13,431 bases of DNA from JAFLBB01 sp040007195 (GTDB lineage Bacteria > Acidobacteriota > Terriglobia > Bryobacterales > Bryobacteraceae): the NCBI GenBank assembly GCA_040007195.1, contig JBDTVQ010000164.1, positions 1-13,431 of the forward strand, given 5' to 3'. Below are positions 6,093 to 13,431 of this stretch, one piece after another. Each line of letters opens with the position of its first letter. Positions within the stretch are counted from its first letter, which is position 1. Both the position numbers and the translations under genes were made by a program. The notes under the pieces were generated by a model. It was not told where the DNA came from. It worked only from the letters and a program-made list of their open reading frames with translations, and did no database searches.

Positions 6093-7931
6093 CTAGCGCA
6101 CCCGCACCATAGCTTCGGTCCATTGCCGCAGCGTTTTGCCGCCAAAAGAAACATCCGCCGTCACGACCTGCAATCCCGCCGCGCCCGTGCGCATACGCGC
6201 TTTCGCAACTCCCTCCTGCCTTCCTCCGATTGTCACGGACTCGTCCGCCGCCAGCAGCGTCCATCCGGCGGGCACATTCCACTTCACGCGATGGACCATG
6301 CGCTGCGCGCCGTGATTCATCATGCGCAATTGCAGCTCCACCACCGCCCCCGGGTTCGCCTCCGAACCAAAAGGATGAATGCGCGCCCACGATTCGTCCA
6401 CCATGTAGTTGATATCCGGCCACGGCGACAACTCTTTGAGCGTCGCCGAGCGCTTGGTCAATTCCTGCTGCATGCGCGCCACCTGCGCCTCCGTATACCG
6501 AAACATCGGCGCCACGTGCTGATTCAGAATCCACGCCCCTTTCGGCAGACTTGCAATCTTTCGCAGGCACGCTTCATATCCCTCACCCTCGCGCAAAATG
6601 TCCCGGTTCTGCATGCAGTAATCGTCCATGCCCGACGGCGTGAACGAGTCTCCCGCGAACAGGTACGTATCGCCGCCATCCTGTTTCGCTACCAGGCCGC
6701 CGTGATACATCGTCTGTCCCGGAAAATTCCAGAACGTGAACTCCCATTCGTGCCACCGCAGCGTTTCGCCATCGCGCTTGGCGTTCTCCACCGAAACCGG
6801 CCGCGTCGTAAGGCACGGCAGCCGGAACGTGCCGGGCTTTTCCATCACTTCCGCCATGCGCTGCGTGAAGTAGACCGGCGAACCGAATTCCGCGATCACG
6901 TCGTTGATGTAATCGGTATGGTCGTCGTGATAGTGCGTGATCCAAATGCCATCGACGCCCTTGATTTTTCCTTCGGCGCGCAGCTTCTTCAATTCGTCAA
7001 GCAGCGGCCGGTACCCGGCATCCACCAGAAACGCCGACCCCGTGCGCGACACGATCAACCGCGAATTGCCAATCGCCAGAATCGCTCCGGGCAGCGCCGC
7101 CTGCTCCGCCATGGGCATGATCTCCATCGCCCGCTCCACGGCGCGCGAGCGCACACGGAGGTTCTCATCGCCCCAATACCAACGCAGCGCATCCACTTCG
7201 TAGTGGCTGGCCAGGAACGCTTGCAAGCGCGCGATCAATTTTTCGATCGAAGCACTCGGCTTATCAATCGCTGGTCCTCGCGCGGGCAGGATCACGTCCG
7301 GCCGTTCGGCTTGAATCTTTCGCAGGCTGGCGATCAGCTCGCCCGCGCGCGCCGCATAGCCGTGATACCCACGCGCCTTGGCCTGCGGCACCGCGTCCTG
7401 CATGCTGTAGAGATCGAAAAGCTGCCCGTCGCCGTAGATCAAATCACCAGTGCAGGCGATTCGCTTGCCGCCAGCTTCAATCAAGTACGACACTGCTCCA
7501 CGCGTGTAACCGGGCGTGCCGATCACGCGAATGCGGGTGCTCCCGTCATCGAGGCGATCGCCGTCGGCAACGGCACGAGCCACCTTCACCGGTGCAACCG
7601 GAACCTTGGTGCTCATCTGCCCGTAATCGTGAAAGCGCCCGGTCTCGAGCGCCGTCCAAAATTGCGCGGGGTTCTCAAACAGCCCGCGTTCGGCTGCCGG
7701 AACAATCACCGCAAGCCCATCCCTCGCGCCGCCCGCGAACACGTCGCGCCGCGCATGAGTCAACAACAGACGCTTCAGGCCGGCCGCATTTCCCGGAATC
7801 CCATAGACCGACGTGGTGCCGCCAATGGTCACAACATTTACGGGGCCTTGATGGAATTCGATCTCCTTGGGAAGTCCATCGGCGCCCATCAGAATGGGCA
7901 CGCACAGCAGGGCCAGCAGGTGCTTGGGCAT
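6093..7931 (-). CDS. Secreted tandem metallo-beta-lactamase-fold protein with C-terminal beta domain
   Basis: The protein has 612 residues with a short signal peptide (MPKHLLALLCVPILMGADG). Domain 1 (about 25-250) has the MBL plan but degenerate ligands: THARRDV (58-64) in place of THxHxDH, TPGYT (139-143) in place of TPGHT, and PARG (216-219) where a His is usual. Only the GD at 162-163 remains. Domain 2 (about 280-480) is complete: THYHDDH (332-338), His410 in TMYHGGL, Asp428 in FAGDSF and His472 in LNQHVAP. It should bind two metals and hydrolyse an ester, amide, phosphoester or similar bond. Residues 510-612 look like an Ig/NEW3-like beta sandwich (RMMNHGAQ, VPAGWTLL). It lies 65 bp downstream of the GMC gene and may be in the same operon. 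The substrate is unknown. No strong Shine-Dalgarno is visible at the ATG at 7931. Confidence 0.8.
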   Translation of the reverse strand: MPKHLLALLCVPILMGADGLPKEIEFHQGPVNVVTIGGTTSVYGIPGNAAGLKRLLLTHARRDVFAGGARDGLAVIVPAAERGLFENPAQFWTALETGRFHDYGQMSTKVPVAPVKVARAVADGDRLDDGSTRIRVIGTPGYTRGAVSYLIEAGGKRIACTGDLIYGDGQLFDLYSMQDAVPQAKARGYHGYAARAGELIASLRKIQAERPDVILPARGPAIDKPSASIEKLIARLQAFLASHYEVDALRWYWGDENLRVRSRAVERAMEIMPMAEQAALPGAILAIGNSRLIVSRTGSAFLVDAGYRPLLDELKKLRAEGKIKGVDGIWITHYHDDHTDYINDVIAEFGSPVYFTQRMAEVMEKPGTFRLPCLTTRPVSVENAKRDGETLRWHEWEFTFWNFPGQTMYHGGLVAKQDGGDTYLFAGDSFTPSGMDDYCMQNRDILREGEGYEACLRKIASLPKGAWILNQHVAPMFRYTEAQVARMQQELTKRSATLKELSPWPDINYMVDESWARIHPFGSEANPGAVVELQLRMMNHGAQRMVHRVKWNVPAGWTLLAADESVTIGGRQEGVAKARMRTGAAGLQVVTADVSFGGKTLRQWTEAMVRVR

Positions 7932-7996
7932 GGCGCTATCTTATCGCCGCTGGCCGTCAATGCAGTGCGCCGCGTTTGAGCGGGGAGGCCCGGCCG

Positions 7997-9643
7997 CTAC
8001 GCCTTCCGCCAATCCTTCGCAATCCGCTCGCCCGCACGGAATGCCAGCGCCATGATCGTCAGCGACGGATTGAACCCGCCGTTGGTCACATGCAAACTTC
8101 CATCGGCGACATAAACGTTCTCCACGCCGTGCAAGCGCCCATAAGGATCGGTAACGGAATTTTTCGCATCCCTGCCCATCCGGCACGTTCCCGCCTGATG
8201 CTGTCCACCCGTGCCGTTCAGTCCCGGCACTTGCAACCACGTCTCGGTCGCCCCCGCTGCCTTCAACCACTCAGCCGCGCGCTCGGCGATGAACTTGCCC
8301 GCAAGCGCGTCTTGCCCGTGTCGTCGCGTCGTGATGGCGGCCACGGGAATGCCCCATGCGTCTTTCTCCGTGGGGTGCACTTCCACGCGGTTTTCCCAAA
8401 CCGGCATCTCCTGAACCGGACCTTTGATGCCTACCGTGCGTTTATAGTAAGTCCGCACATACTTCTTGAACTCGGGTCCGTAACGCGGAATGCGGGGCGG
8501 CCGCACGTTCTTCGCGAATAGATAGGGCAGCCGGATGAACTCGTTCGCCAGCATCGCCCCGCCCACCACATCTTTGTTGCCATGATTGAAGTCGCACATG
8601 GCCACGCGCGCGGCCGGACCCGTTCCATCGAAAATCTCTTCTTCAAAAAGACCGTACGCTCCTGAATAGGCGTGGCCTTGCAGGTTGCGCCCCACCCAGC
8701 CGTTTTGATTGCCGAGCCCGTTGGGATGTAGCTTCGATTTCGAATTCAGCAGCAGCCTCGGCGTTTCCGTCGCCGAACACGCCACCACCACCACCCGCGC
8801 CGGCTGTTCCAACAACTCACCCTTGTGAAAATACGCCACGCCGGTCGCCTTGCCCTGGGCGTCGGTCAGGATCTCCTTCGCCACGGCCTCCGTCAACAAA
8901 GTGCAATTGCCCGTCGCCACCGCGCGCGGGATTACCGTATTCTGCGTTCCGTTCTTTGCGTTCGCCTCGCAGCCGAATCCCACGCAATGCGGGCACGCCA
9001 CGCACGCCCCGCGTCCCGCCCGCGTTACAGAATTGATCGCCATCGGAATCGGGAACGGATGCCAGCCCTTGCTCTTCGCGGCGGCCGCCAGGATCGTTGC
9101 CTCCTTGTTGAACGGCAGCGGCGGCATCGGATAGCCCTTTTTCCGCGGGCCTTCAAATGGATTCGCGCCCGCTTTCCCCGATACCCCAATCTCGTACTCT
9201 GCCCTCTCGTAATACGGCTCCAAATCGGAATAGGTGATCGGCCAGTTCTCTAACGTCGATCCCGCCGTGCTGCCATATGTGGCCAGCATCTGGAAGTCCT
9301 TCGGGTGGAATCGCCACGCCATCGCACCATAGCTTGCCGTGCCGCCGCCCACGCAAGCGGCGACGTTGTTATAGGCGCCTTCGCTCGGTAGCGTCTTCAC
9401 AAGCTGGCCCGTGAGCGGACTGCGAATCATGCGCGAATAGTTCTCATCGTCGGGCCCAAAGGCATTGCCGAGCACCGTCGTGCGCTGGCTGCGCAACTCG
9501 TCATGCCCGCTTTCGGAAAATGGAATCTGCCGCCCGCGCTCGAGCAGCACGACACGGAACCCCGCCTGCGCCAGCATAAACGCCACGACACCGCCACCGG
9601 CGCCCGCGCCCACGACTACGGCATCCACCGGATCGAGCTTCAC
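7997..9643 (-). CDS. GMC-family FAD-dependent oxidoreductase (gluconate dehydrogenase-like)
   Basis: The protein has 548 residues. The N-terminal FAD-binding site is VVGAGAGGG (10-18), ending at Glu35 in VVLLERG. CVGGGTASYGAM (97-108) is the usual second flavin motif. The GMC active site is His482 in GGQHQAGTCRMG (479-490) with Asn525 in TNGGFNPSLT (520-529). Four cysteines in CVACPHCVGFGC (214-225) match the Cys-rich region of the membrane-associated gluconate/2-ketogluconate/sugar dehydrogenase subfamily. Such enzymes oxidise a sugar or polyol in the periplasm and pass electrons to the respiratory chain. The gene starts with GTG in a GTGA overlap with the subunit-3 gene, showing a coupled pair. 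It has no signal peptide, consistent with export as a complex with subunit 3. No cytochrome c subunit is encoded here. The substrate is not deducible. Confidence 0.85.
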   Translation of the reverse strand: MKLDPVDAVVVGAGAGGGVVAFMLAQAGFRVVLLERGRQIPFSESGHDELRSQRTTVLGNAFGPDDENYSRMIRSPLTGQLVKTLPSEGAYNNVAACVGGGTASYGAMAWRFHPKDFQMLATYGSTAGSTLENWPITYSDLEPYYERAEYEIGVSGKAGANPFEGPRKKGYPMPPLPFNKEATILAAAAKSKGWHPFPIPMAINSVTRAGRGACVACPHCVGFGCEANAKNGTQNTVIPRAVATGNCTLLTEAVAKEILTDAQGKATGVAYFHKGELLEQPARVVVVACSATETPRLLLNSKSKLHPNGLGNQNGWVGRNLQGHAYSGAYGLFEEEIFDGTGPAARVAMCDFNHGNKDVVGGAMLANEFIRLPYLFAKNVRPPRIPRYGPEFKKYVRTYYKRTVGIKGPVQEMPVWENRVEVHPTEKDAWGIPVAAITTRRHGQDALAGKFIAERAAEWLKAAGATETWLQVPGLNGTGGQHQAGTCRMGRDAKNSVTDPYGRLHGVENVYVADGSLHVTNGGFNPSLTIMALAFRAGERIAKDWRKA

Positions 9644-10179
9644 CGCTCACCTGCCTTCGGCGCAACGTGCGCATTATGCGCGCTGCCGTTCATCACGTCT
9701 TCTACCCGCAACATTTTCCACGAAGTTTGATTCAGGTTCCCGCCGTGCTCCGGCGAACCGAAGTAGCCTTGCAGCGTCAAGTCGTAGATCAAGTCGAAAA
9801 TCGGCCGTAGCGCCGGAATGTGACCCTCCGCGATTCTATCGAGGAACAGCTTTTGTTCTTCCGGCTTGAGCAGCAGAAAACTTCGGCCTTCGAACTGATG
9901 CTTGGCCACCGAGCTGAACGTGAACAGCCCCGCGCGCCACACCTCCAGCTTGTGCTTCAACGGCCCCTGCATCTGTTTGTCGATGTAGAAAACCACCCCT
10001 GCTTCGGCGGCGCCCGGAAATTCGTCCGGGGGGATAAACACGTTGGCGATGATCTCAATCAGCTTCGCGCCATTCGGTGTGAAAAATCCCAGTTTGGGCG
10101 CGTCGGCGGGCCCCTGGGCCTCTAATGGAAGTACAAATGCAGCCATCGCCGCGGCTGCTTCACGTCTGGTCATAGGCAT
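9640..10179 (-). CDS. Gluconate 2-dehydrogenase subunit 3-like protein
   Basis: The protein has 179 residues, the normal size for the small subunit of periplasmic FAD sugar dehydrogenases. It starts MPMTRREAAAAMAAFVLPLE, with a twin arginine and a short hydrophobic stretch compatible with a Tat signal. The mature part has the family pattern: FFTPNGAKLIEIIANVFIPPD (near 33-53), then GVVFYIDKQM, LLLKPEEQKLFLDRI and a Gly/aromatic C-terminus (LQGYFGSPEHGGN). In known complexes this subunit carries the signal that exports the folded GMC flavoprotein and is needed for its maturation. It is first in the minus-strand unit and overlaps the GMC gene by 4 bp. Its start is 43 bp from mazG on the other strand, so the two share a promoter region. 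Met3 is an alternative start. Confidence 0.8.
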   Translation of the reverse strand: MPMTRREAAAAMAAFVLPLEAQGPADAPKLGFFTPNGAKLIEIIANVFIPPDEFPGAAEAGVVFYIDKQMQGPLKHKLEVWRAGLFTFSSVAKHQFEGRSFLLLKPEEQKLFLDRIAEGHIPALRPIFDLIYDLTLQGYFGSPEHGGNLNQTSWKMLRVEDVMNGSAHNAHVAPKAGER

Positions 10180-10222
10180 GGTCTTACGGGTCCCATGCTA
10201 ACCTGAAATCATCCCTGCTTTC
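10180..10222. other. Divergent intergenic region
   Basis: These 43 bp separate the starts of the subunit-3 gene (-) and mazG (+). Neither side has a strong Shine-Dalgarno, and no convincing -35/-10 pair fits within it. The promoters probably overlap the neighbouring coding sequences. Confidence 0.4.
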
Positions 10223-11059
10223 ATGGGCGATTCACCATCAGCCTCTCACACAGAGCTGCCATCTACTGACTCACAGGTGGCGCAAGAATTCACGCGGCTC
10301 GTTGCCATCATGGCTCGTCTCCGCGCTGAAAACGGATGCCCGTGGGATCTCGAACAAACCTTCGATTCCATCAAGCCGTACACCCTCGAAGAAACCTACG
10401 AAGTTCTTGACGCGATCGACCGAAAAGACTTCGACGGCCTTCGCGAAGAGCTGGGCGACTTCATCCTGCAAGCCGTTTTCTACGCGCAAATGGCCTCCGA
10501 ACAAGGCCTGTTTCGCATCGAGGATTCGTTGGCCGATATCAATGAAAAGCTCATTCGCCGCCATCCGCACATCTTCGGCGACGTCGACGCGCAGACCGCC
10601 GACGACGTACTGGTCAATTGGGACGCCATCAAGAAGCTCGAGAAGGCCGGGAAGGGCATTGCCGAAACCAGTCTGCTCGATGGCGTTCTCCGTTCCACTC
10701 CTGCCCTCGTCGAAGCGCAGCAAGTAAGCCGGGGCGCCGCGAAAGTTGGCTTCGATTGGCCTGAGGCGAGCCAGGTCGTCGACAAAATACGCGAGGAATT
10801 AGAAGAACTCCAGGAGGCCCGCGCCAGCGGCGACCGCGACCATATCGAAGAGGAATTTGGCGACCTGCTGTTCTCCGTCGTCAATCTGGCCCGCTTCTAC
10901 AAGGTGGACGCAGAGCAGGCTCTCCGCAAGGCGAACGCCAAGTTTCGCCGCCGCTTTTCGTACGTTGAACGAGCGATCGCGGCCGAAGGCAAGCAGCTGA
11001 ATCAGGCAACGTTGGAGGAGATGGAAGCGAAGTGGTCCGAAGCGAAACAGTCGTCATGA
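10223..11059 (+). CDS. mazG: Nucleoside triphosphate pyrophosphohydrolase MazG
   Basis: The protein has 278 residues, near the length of E. coli MazG, with both MazG repeats. The first has GCPWDLEQTFDSIKPYTLEE (38-57) with Glu56, Glu57 and Glu60, then EELGDFILQ (75-83). RRHPHIFGD (112-120) is the diagnostic linker motif. The second repeat has GFDWPEASQVVDKIREE (176-192) and ELEEL (192-196), then EEEFGDLLFSVVNLAR (209-224). The enzyme hydrolyses (d)NTPs to the monophosphate and pyrophosphate with Mg2+, cleaning the nucleotide pool and, in E. coli, affecting ppGpp-linked survival. The first 20 residues are a non-conserved polar leader, so a later start cannot be excluded, but no better in-frame ATG lies nearby. 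Its TGA overlaps the next gene's ATG. It is not paired with mazEF here. Confidence 0.93.
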   Translation: MGDSPSASHTELPSTDSQVAQEFTRLVAIMARLRAENGCPWDLEQTFDSIKPYTLEETYEVLDAIDRKDFDGLREELGDFILQAVFYAQMASEQGLFRIEDSLADINEKLIRRHPHIFGDVDAQTADDVLVNWDAIKKLEKAGKGIAETSLLDGVLRSTPALVEAQQVSRGAAKVGFDWPEASQVVDKIREELEELQEARASGDRDHIEEEFGDLLFSVVNLARFYKVDAEQALRKANAKFRRRFSYVERAIAAEGKQLNQATLEEMEAKWSEAKQSS

Positions 11060-11817
11060 ACGCAGGCCAGTCCAATGCAAACATCGTGGTCAAAGCCCTG
11101 CAACAGCCCGCTGAAATGGATGAGGCGGTGGAGTTGCAAAAGCAGATCTGGGGCTTTGAAGACGTAGACCTCCTGCCCGCCCGCCTGTTTGTCGTCGCCA
11201 CCAAAATTGGCGGCCAGGCCTTCGGCGCCTATGATGGTTCGCGCATGGTCGGCTACTGCCTGGCCATTCCCGGTCTCAAGCCCGGCGGCCGCTTCTATCT
11301 GCACAGCCACATGCTCGGCGTCCTCGACGGCTATCGCGACAAAGGTGTCGGCAAAAAACTGAAGCTGGCCCAGCGCGACGATGCCCTCGCGCGCGGCGTG
11401 TCACTCATGGAGTGGACCTTTGATCCGCTGCAAATCAAAAACGCATTCTTCAACATGGAGCGCCTCGGCTGTGTCGTTCGCCGCTACGTGCGTAATCAGT
11501 ACGGCATCACGTCGAGCCTCTTCGATCAGGGCATGCCCACGGACCGCTGCACGGCCGAATGGTGGCTCAATCACCCCCGCGTCGTCCAGACCCTTGCTGG
11601 AACGCCCCCGCCCAAGCCGCCCATCGAGCGGCGCATCGAAGTTCCGCTCGCCATGCCCGGCTGGCGGCGCGACGATCCGAAACGCGCGTGCGAGGCCCAG
11701 GCCCGTATCAGCGATGCGTTCGACGAGTCCTTTCAAAAGGGCCTCGCCGTCGTCGGTGTCGAACGCGGCGAAGACGCGGGAACGTATCTGCTCGGCAAAT
11801 GGTCCCCCCAGGAGTAA
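11056..11817 (+). CDS. GNAT-superfamily acyltransferase (COG3375-like)
   Basis: The protein has 253 residues from an ATG at 11056 that overlaps the mazG stop (ATGA). An in-frame GTG at 11032 is less likely. The acyl-CoA-binding loop is visible as HMLGVLDGYRDKGVGKKLK (85-103), with the R-x-x-G-x-G pattern at Arg94/Gly97/Gly99. EWTFDPLQIKNAFFNMERLG (119-138) is characteristic of COG3375, a GNAT group often found next to menC-like racemase genes. In Geobacillus kaustophilus, a GNAT encoded near the N-succinylamino acid racemase is a D-amino acid N-succinyltransferase. The same role is inferred here from context, not proven by residues. The C-terminal part (about 180-253, KPPIERRIEVPLAMPGW) is an extra family-specific region. 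Confidence 0.78.
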   Translation: MNAGQSNANIVVKALQQPAEMDEAVELQKQIWGFEDVDLLPARLFVVATKIGGQAFGAYDGSRMVGYCLAIPGLKPGGRFYLHSHMLGVLDGYRDKGVGKKLKLAQRDDALARGVSLMEWTFDPLQIKNAFFNMERLGCVVRRYVRNQYGITSSLFDQGMPTDRCTAEWWLNHPRVVQTLAGTPPPKPPIERRIEVPLAMPGWRRDDPKRACEAQARISDAFDESFQKGLAVVGVERGEDAGTYLLGKWSPQE

Positions 11818-11826
11818 TCAACACCG

Positions 11827-12942
11827 ATGCCCTTTTCTATCGAGCGTGTCATTCTGCGGCAAATCAAAATGCCGCTCGTGCACTTCTTCGAAACCAGCTT
11901 TGGCCGCACCTACGAACGCCACATGGTGATCGTCGAAGTCCAGAGCGAAGGCCTCTCCGGATGGGGTGAAGTCACCGCCGGCGAAAACCCCTTCTATAAC
12001 GAAGAGTGGACCGAATCCGGCTGGCGCATTGTGCGTGATTACGCCGCCCCGCGCATCGTCGGCCACAAGCTGGAATCGGCCGAAGGAGTCGCCCCGCGCA
12101 CCGCACATATTCGCGGTCACAATATGGCGCGAGGCGGACTCGAAGCCGCCGTGTGGGATCTCGAAGCCCGCCGCAACAACGTACCGCTGTGGAAGCAGAT
12201 CGGCGGCGGCGCGCGGCGTGAGATTCCGTGCGGCGTCTCCATCGGCATCCAGGACAGCGTTGCGCAACTGCTCGACAAAATCGAAACCGAAGTGAACGAC
12301 GGCTACCAGCGCATCAAAATCAAAATCAAACCCGGCTGGGACGTCGACGTCATCCGCGAAGTCCGCAAAAAGTTCCCTAACATCCTGCTCATGGGCGATG
12401 CCAACTCGGCCTACACGCTGGCCGACATCGACCGCCTCAAGGCTCTCGACGAATTCAACCTCATGATGCTCGAGCAGCCGCTGGCCCACGACGAGATCAT
12501 CGATCACGTGCAGTTGCAGGCCGCCCTCAAAACCCCCATCTGCCTCGATGAGTGCCTCCGCAACGCGCACCAGGCCGAACAGGCCATCCGCATGAACGCC
12601 TGCCGCATCATCAACATCAAGCTCGGCCGCGTCGCCGGGTTCGCCGAAGCGAAAAAGCTCCACGACGTCGCTCAAGCCAACAACATCCCCGTGTGGTGCG
12701 GCGGCATGCTCGAAGCCGGAATCGGCCGCGCCCACAACATCGCCCTCGCCTCGCTTCCCAACTTCACGCTCCCCGGCGACGTGTCGGCGAGCAAGCGCTA
12801 CTGGAAGCGCGACATCATCGAACCTTGGGTGGAGACCACGCCCGCCGGTACCATCGCCCTCCGCGATGAGCCCGGCTTCGGCTACGCCATCGATCACGAT
12901 TTCCTGCGCTCCATCACCATTCGGGAGGAAACAGTCGCTTGA
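11827..12942 (+). CDS. menC: o-Succinylbenzoate synthase / N-succinylamino acid racemase (enolase superfamily)
   Basis: The protein has 371 residues and aligns along its length with the OSBS/NSAR branch of the muconate-lactonizing subgroup. The catalytic set is intact: Lys164 and Lys166 of the KxK motif before PGWD, metal ligands Asp191 (GDANSAY), Glu216 (LEQPLA) and Asp241 (CLDE), and Lys265 (NIKLGRVAGF). IPVWCGGMLEAGIGRAHN (287-304) and LPNFTLPGDVSAS (310-322) are hallmarks of this branch. Members make o-succinylbenzoate for menaquinone, racemise N-succinyl amino acids, or do both. The GNAT partner and the absence of other men genes favour the racemase role. It starts 9 bp after the GNAT stop. 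AGGAG at 11810-11814 is the likely ribosome site, with a rather long 12-nt spacing. Confidence 0.88.
   Translation: MPFSIERVILRQIKMPLVHFFETSFGRTYERHMVIVEVQSEGLSGWGEVTAGENPFYNEEWTESGWRIVRDYAAPRIVGHKLESAEGVAPRTAHIRGHNMARGGLEAAVWDLEARRNNVPLWKQIGGGARREIPCGVSIGIQDSVAQLLDKIETEVNDGYQRIKIKIKPGWDVDVIREVRKKFPNILLMGDANSAYTLADIDRLKALDEFNLMMLEQPLAHDEIIDHVQLQAALKTPICLDECLRNAHQAEQAIRMNACRIINIKLGRVAGFAEAKKLHDVAQANNIPVWCGGMLEAGIGRAHNIALASLPNFTLPGDVSASKRYWKRDIIEPWVETTPAGTIALRDEPGFGYAIDHDFLRSITIREETVA
12923..12928 (+). promoter_or_regulatory. Ribosome-binding site deciding a TTG start
   Basis: GGGAGG, the strongest Shine-Dalgarno in this operon, lies within the last codons of the racemase gene, 10 nt before the TTG at 12939. 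It supports TTG as the start of the transporter. The next in-frame Met lies inside the first TM helix. Confidence 0.6.
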
Positions 12943-13431
12943 GCGACTCTGGCTCTACCCACCCTGGCAATACACGCCTCTACGCCCTGCTCGGCTTGAT
13001 GCTGGTTCTGTGGTCGGCGAACTACATCGTGGGCAAAGTGATCATGCGCGAAGTCCCCGGCATTCTCGCCAGCGGACTCCGCCTGCTGTTCTCCACCATC
13101 GGCATGATCCCCATATATATCTGGTCTCGCGGCCGTGGCTATTCCCAGCCGCATCCCATGCGCTCGCTGATGAAGCTATCCGTGCTCGGCATCGTCGGCG
13201 TCGGCTTGAACCAGCTCACGTTCCTTGCCGGCCTCGGCCGCACCAGTGTCGGACACGCCGCCCTCATCATCGCGCTCACGCCGGCCCTCGTCCTCGGCAT
13301 CGCCTCGCTTGTAGGCCTGGAACGCGTCACGCGCTGGAAAATCGGCGGCCTGTGCCTCGCTGTTGCCGGCGTCGCCGTTCTCCAACTCAATCCCGCAAAA
13401 TTCGAAGGCGCATCGCTGCTGGGCGACTTCT
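12939..13431 (+). CDS. EamA/DMT-family transporter, cut by the window end
   Basis: An open frame runs from the TTG at 12939 to the end of the window (164 residues visible, no stop). The TTG overlaps the racemase TGA as TTGA. After a polar leader (MSDSGSTHPGNTR) come five hydrophobic helices: LYALLGLMLVLWSANYIVGK, the ILASGLRLLFSTIGMIPIYI segment, LSVLGIVGVGLNQLTFLAGL, AALIIALTPALVLGIASLVG and IGGLCLAVAGVAVLQL. The WSANYIVGK motif in helix 1, RLLF in helix 2 and ALTPALV in helix 4 are typical of the EamA domain. The family normally has ten helices in two repeats, so only the first repeat is in view. It is a cytoplasmic-membrane permease for small metabolites, often exporting amino acids. The operon position suggests an amino acid or N-acyl amino acid substrate, but this is inference. 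Confidence 0.85.
   Translation, partial: MSDSGSTHPGNTRLYALLGLMLVLWSANYIVGKVIMREVPGILASGLRLLFSTIGMIPIYIWSRGRGYSQPHPMRSLMKLSVLGIVGVGLNQLTFLAGLGRTSVGHAALIIALTPALVLGIASLVGLERVTRWKIGGLCLAVAGVAVLQLNPAKFEGASLLGDF

Noticed and set aside
6000..7979. 659-codon open frame on the + strand, Arg/His-rich
   Set aside because: It lies antisense to the MBL gene and covers the antitoxin start and operator. Its composition (many Arg, His, Gln) and lack of any domain are those of a mirror frame of GC-rich coding DNA.
7974..7996. Possible terminator hairpin between the GMC and MBL genes
   Set aside because: Only a 5-bp AGCGG/CCGCT pairing was seen, with no U-tract, which is too weak to call.
7592..8521. 309-codon open frame on the + strand across the MBL-GMC boundary
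   Set aside because: It crosses two well-supported minus-strand genes and shows no domain or ribosome site.
10223..11059. mazG as part of a MazEF toxin-antitoxin system
   Set aside because: No mazE or mazF gene is adjacent. The neighbours are a GNAT and a racemase, so it is annotated as a stand-alone pyrophosphohydrolase.
11818..12897. 359-codon open frame on the - strand with many Asp, Val and Phe
   Set aside because: It is fully antisense to the racemase gene, whose catalytic residues are intact. The composition is typical of a complementary-strand shadow.
1..13431. CRISPR arrays, tRNA or rRNA genes, prophage genes
   Set aside because: No regularly spaced repeats, cloverleaf-like tRNA sequence, rRNA-like stretch or phage structural motif was seen on reading both strands.

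Overview
The window is a GC-rich, gene-dense piece of chromosome. A member of the Acidobacteriota close to Bryobacterales/Solibacter is the best guess. This is inferred from the kinds of genes present: a winged-helix regulator fused to a TolB-like propeller, a clan AA aspartyl protease, a GMC oxidoreductase with a gluconate-dehydrogenase-type subunit 3, and an ISNCY-like transposase remnant. It has no rRNA, tRNA or CRISPR to confirm the assignment.

Left edge (1-618): a decayed junction. The C-terminal tail of a TPR-type protein (+) runs into the N-terminus of a truncated transposase (-). Next to the transposase is a pair of perfect 12-bp direct repeats spaced 25 bp apart. A plausible sigma70-type promoter then precedes a family 2 glycosyltransferase (619-1419, +).

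Centre-left (1307-5431): a secreted two-lobed aspartyl protease-like gene (-) overlaps the 3' end of the glycosyltransferase tail-to-tail by 113 bp. Divergent from it is a two-gene unit: a membrane-anchored one-component regulator (winged helix, one TM segment, beta-propeller) and, 1 bp downstream, a DegT/StrS-type PLP aminotransferase.

Centre (5428-10179, all -): in transcription order, a gluconate-2-dehydrogenase-subunit-3-like protein, a GMC oxidoreductase (GTGA overlap), a large secreted tandem metallo-beta-lactamase-fold protein whose N-terminal domain has lost most metal ligands, and a VapBC/FitAB-like toxin-antitoxin pair. The antitoxin has its own likely operator, built from three ACATGT boxes. 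The toxin and the aminotransferase converge so tightly that their stop codons share one CTAG.

Right (10223-13431, +): a tightly packed operon of mazG, a COG3375-like GNAT acyltransferase (ATGA overlap), an o-succinylbenzoate synthase/N-succinylamino-acid racemase-type enolase-superfamily enzyme, and an EamA/DMT transporter. The transporter starts at a TTG overlapping the racemase stop and runs off the window. The GNAT-racemase pairing suggests an N-succinyl amino acid (D-to-L conversion) pathway rather than menaquinone synthesis.

No single element is clearly a new defence or mobile system. The best leads are the antitoxin operator, the half-inactivated tandem MBL protein and the GNAT-racemase-transporter operon.
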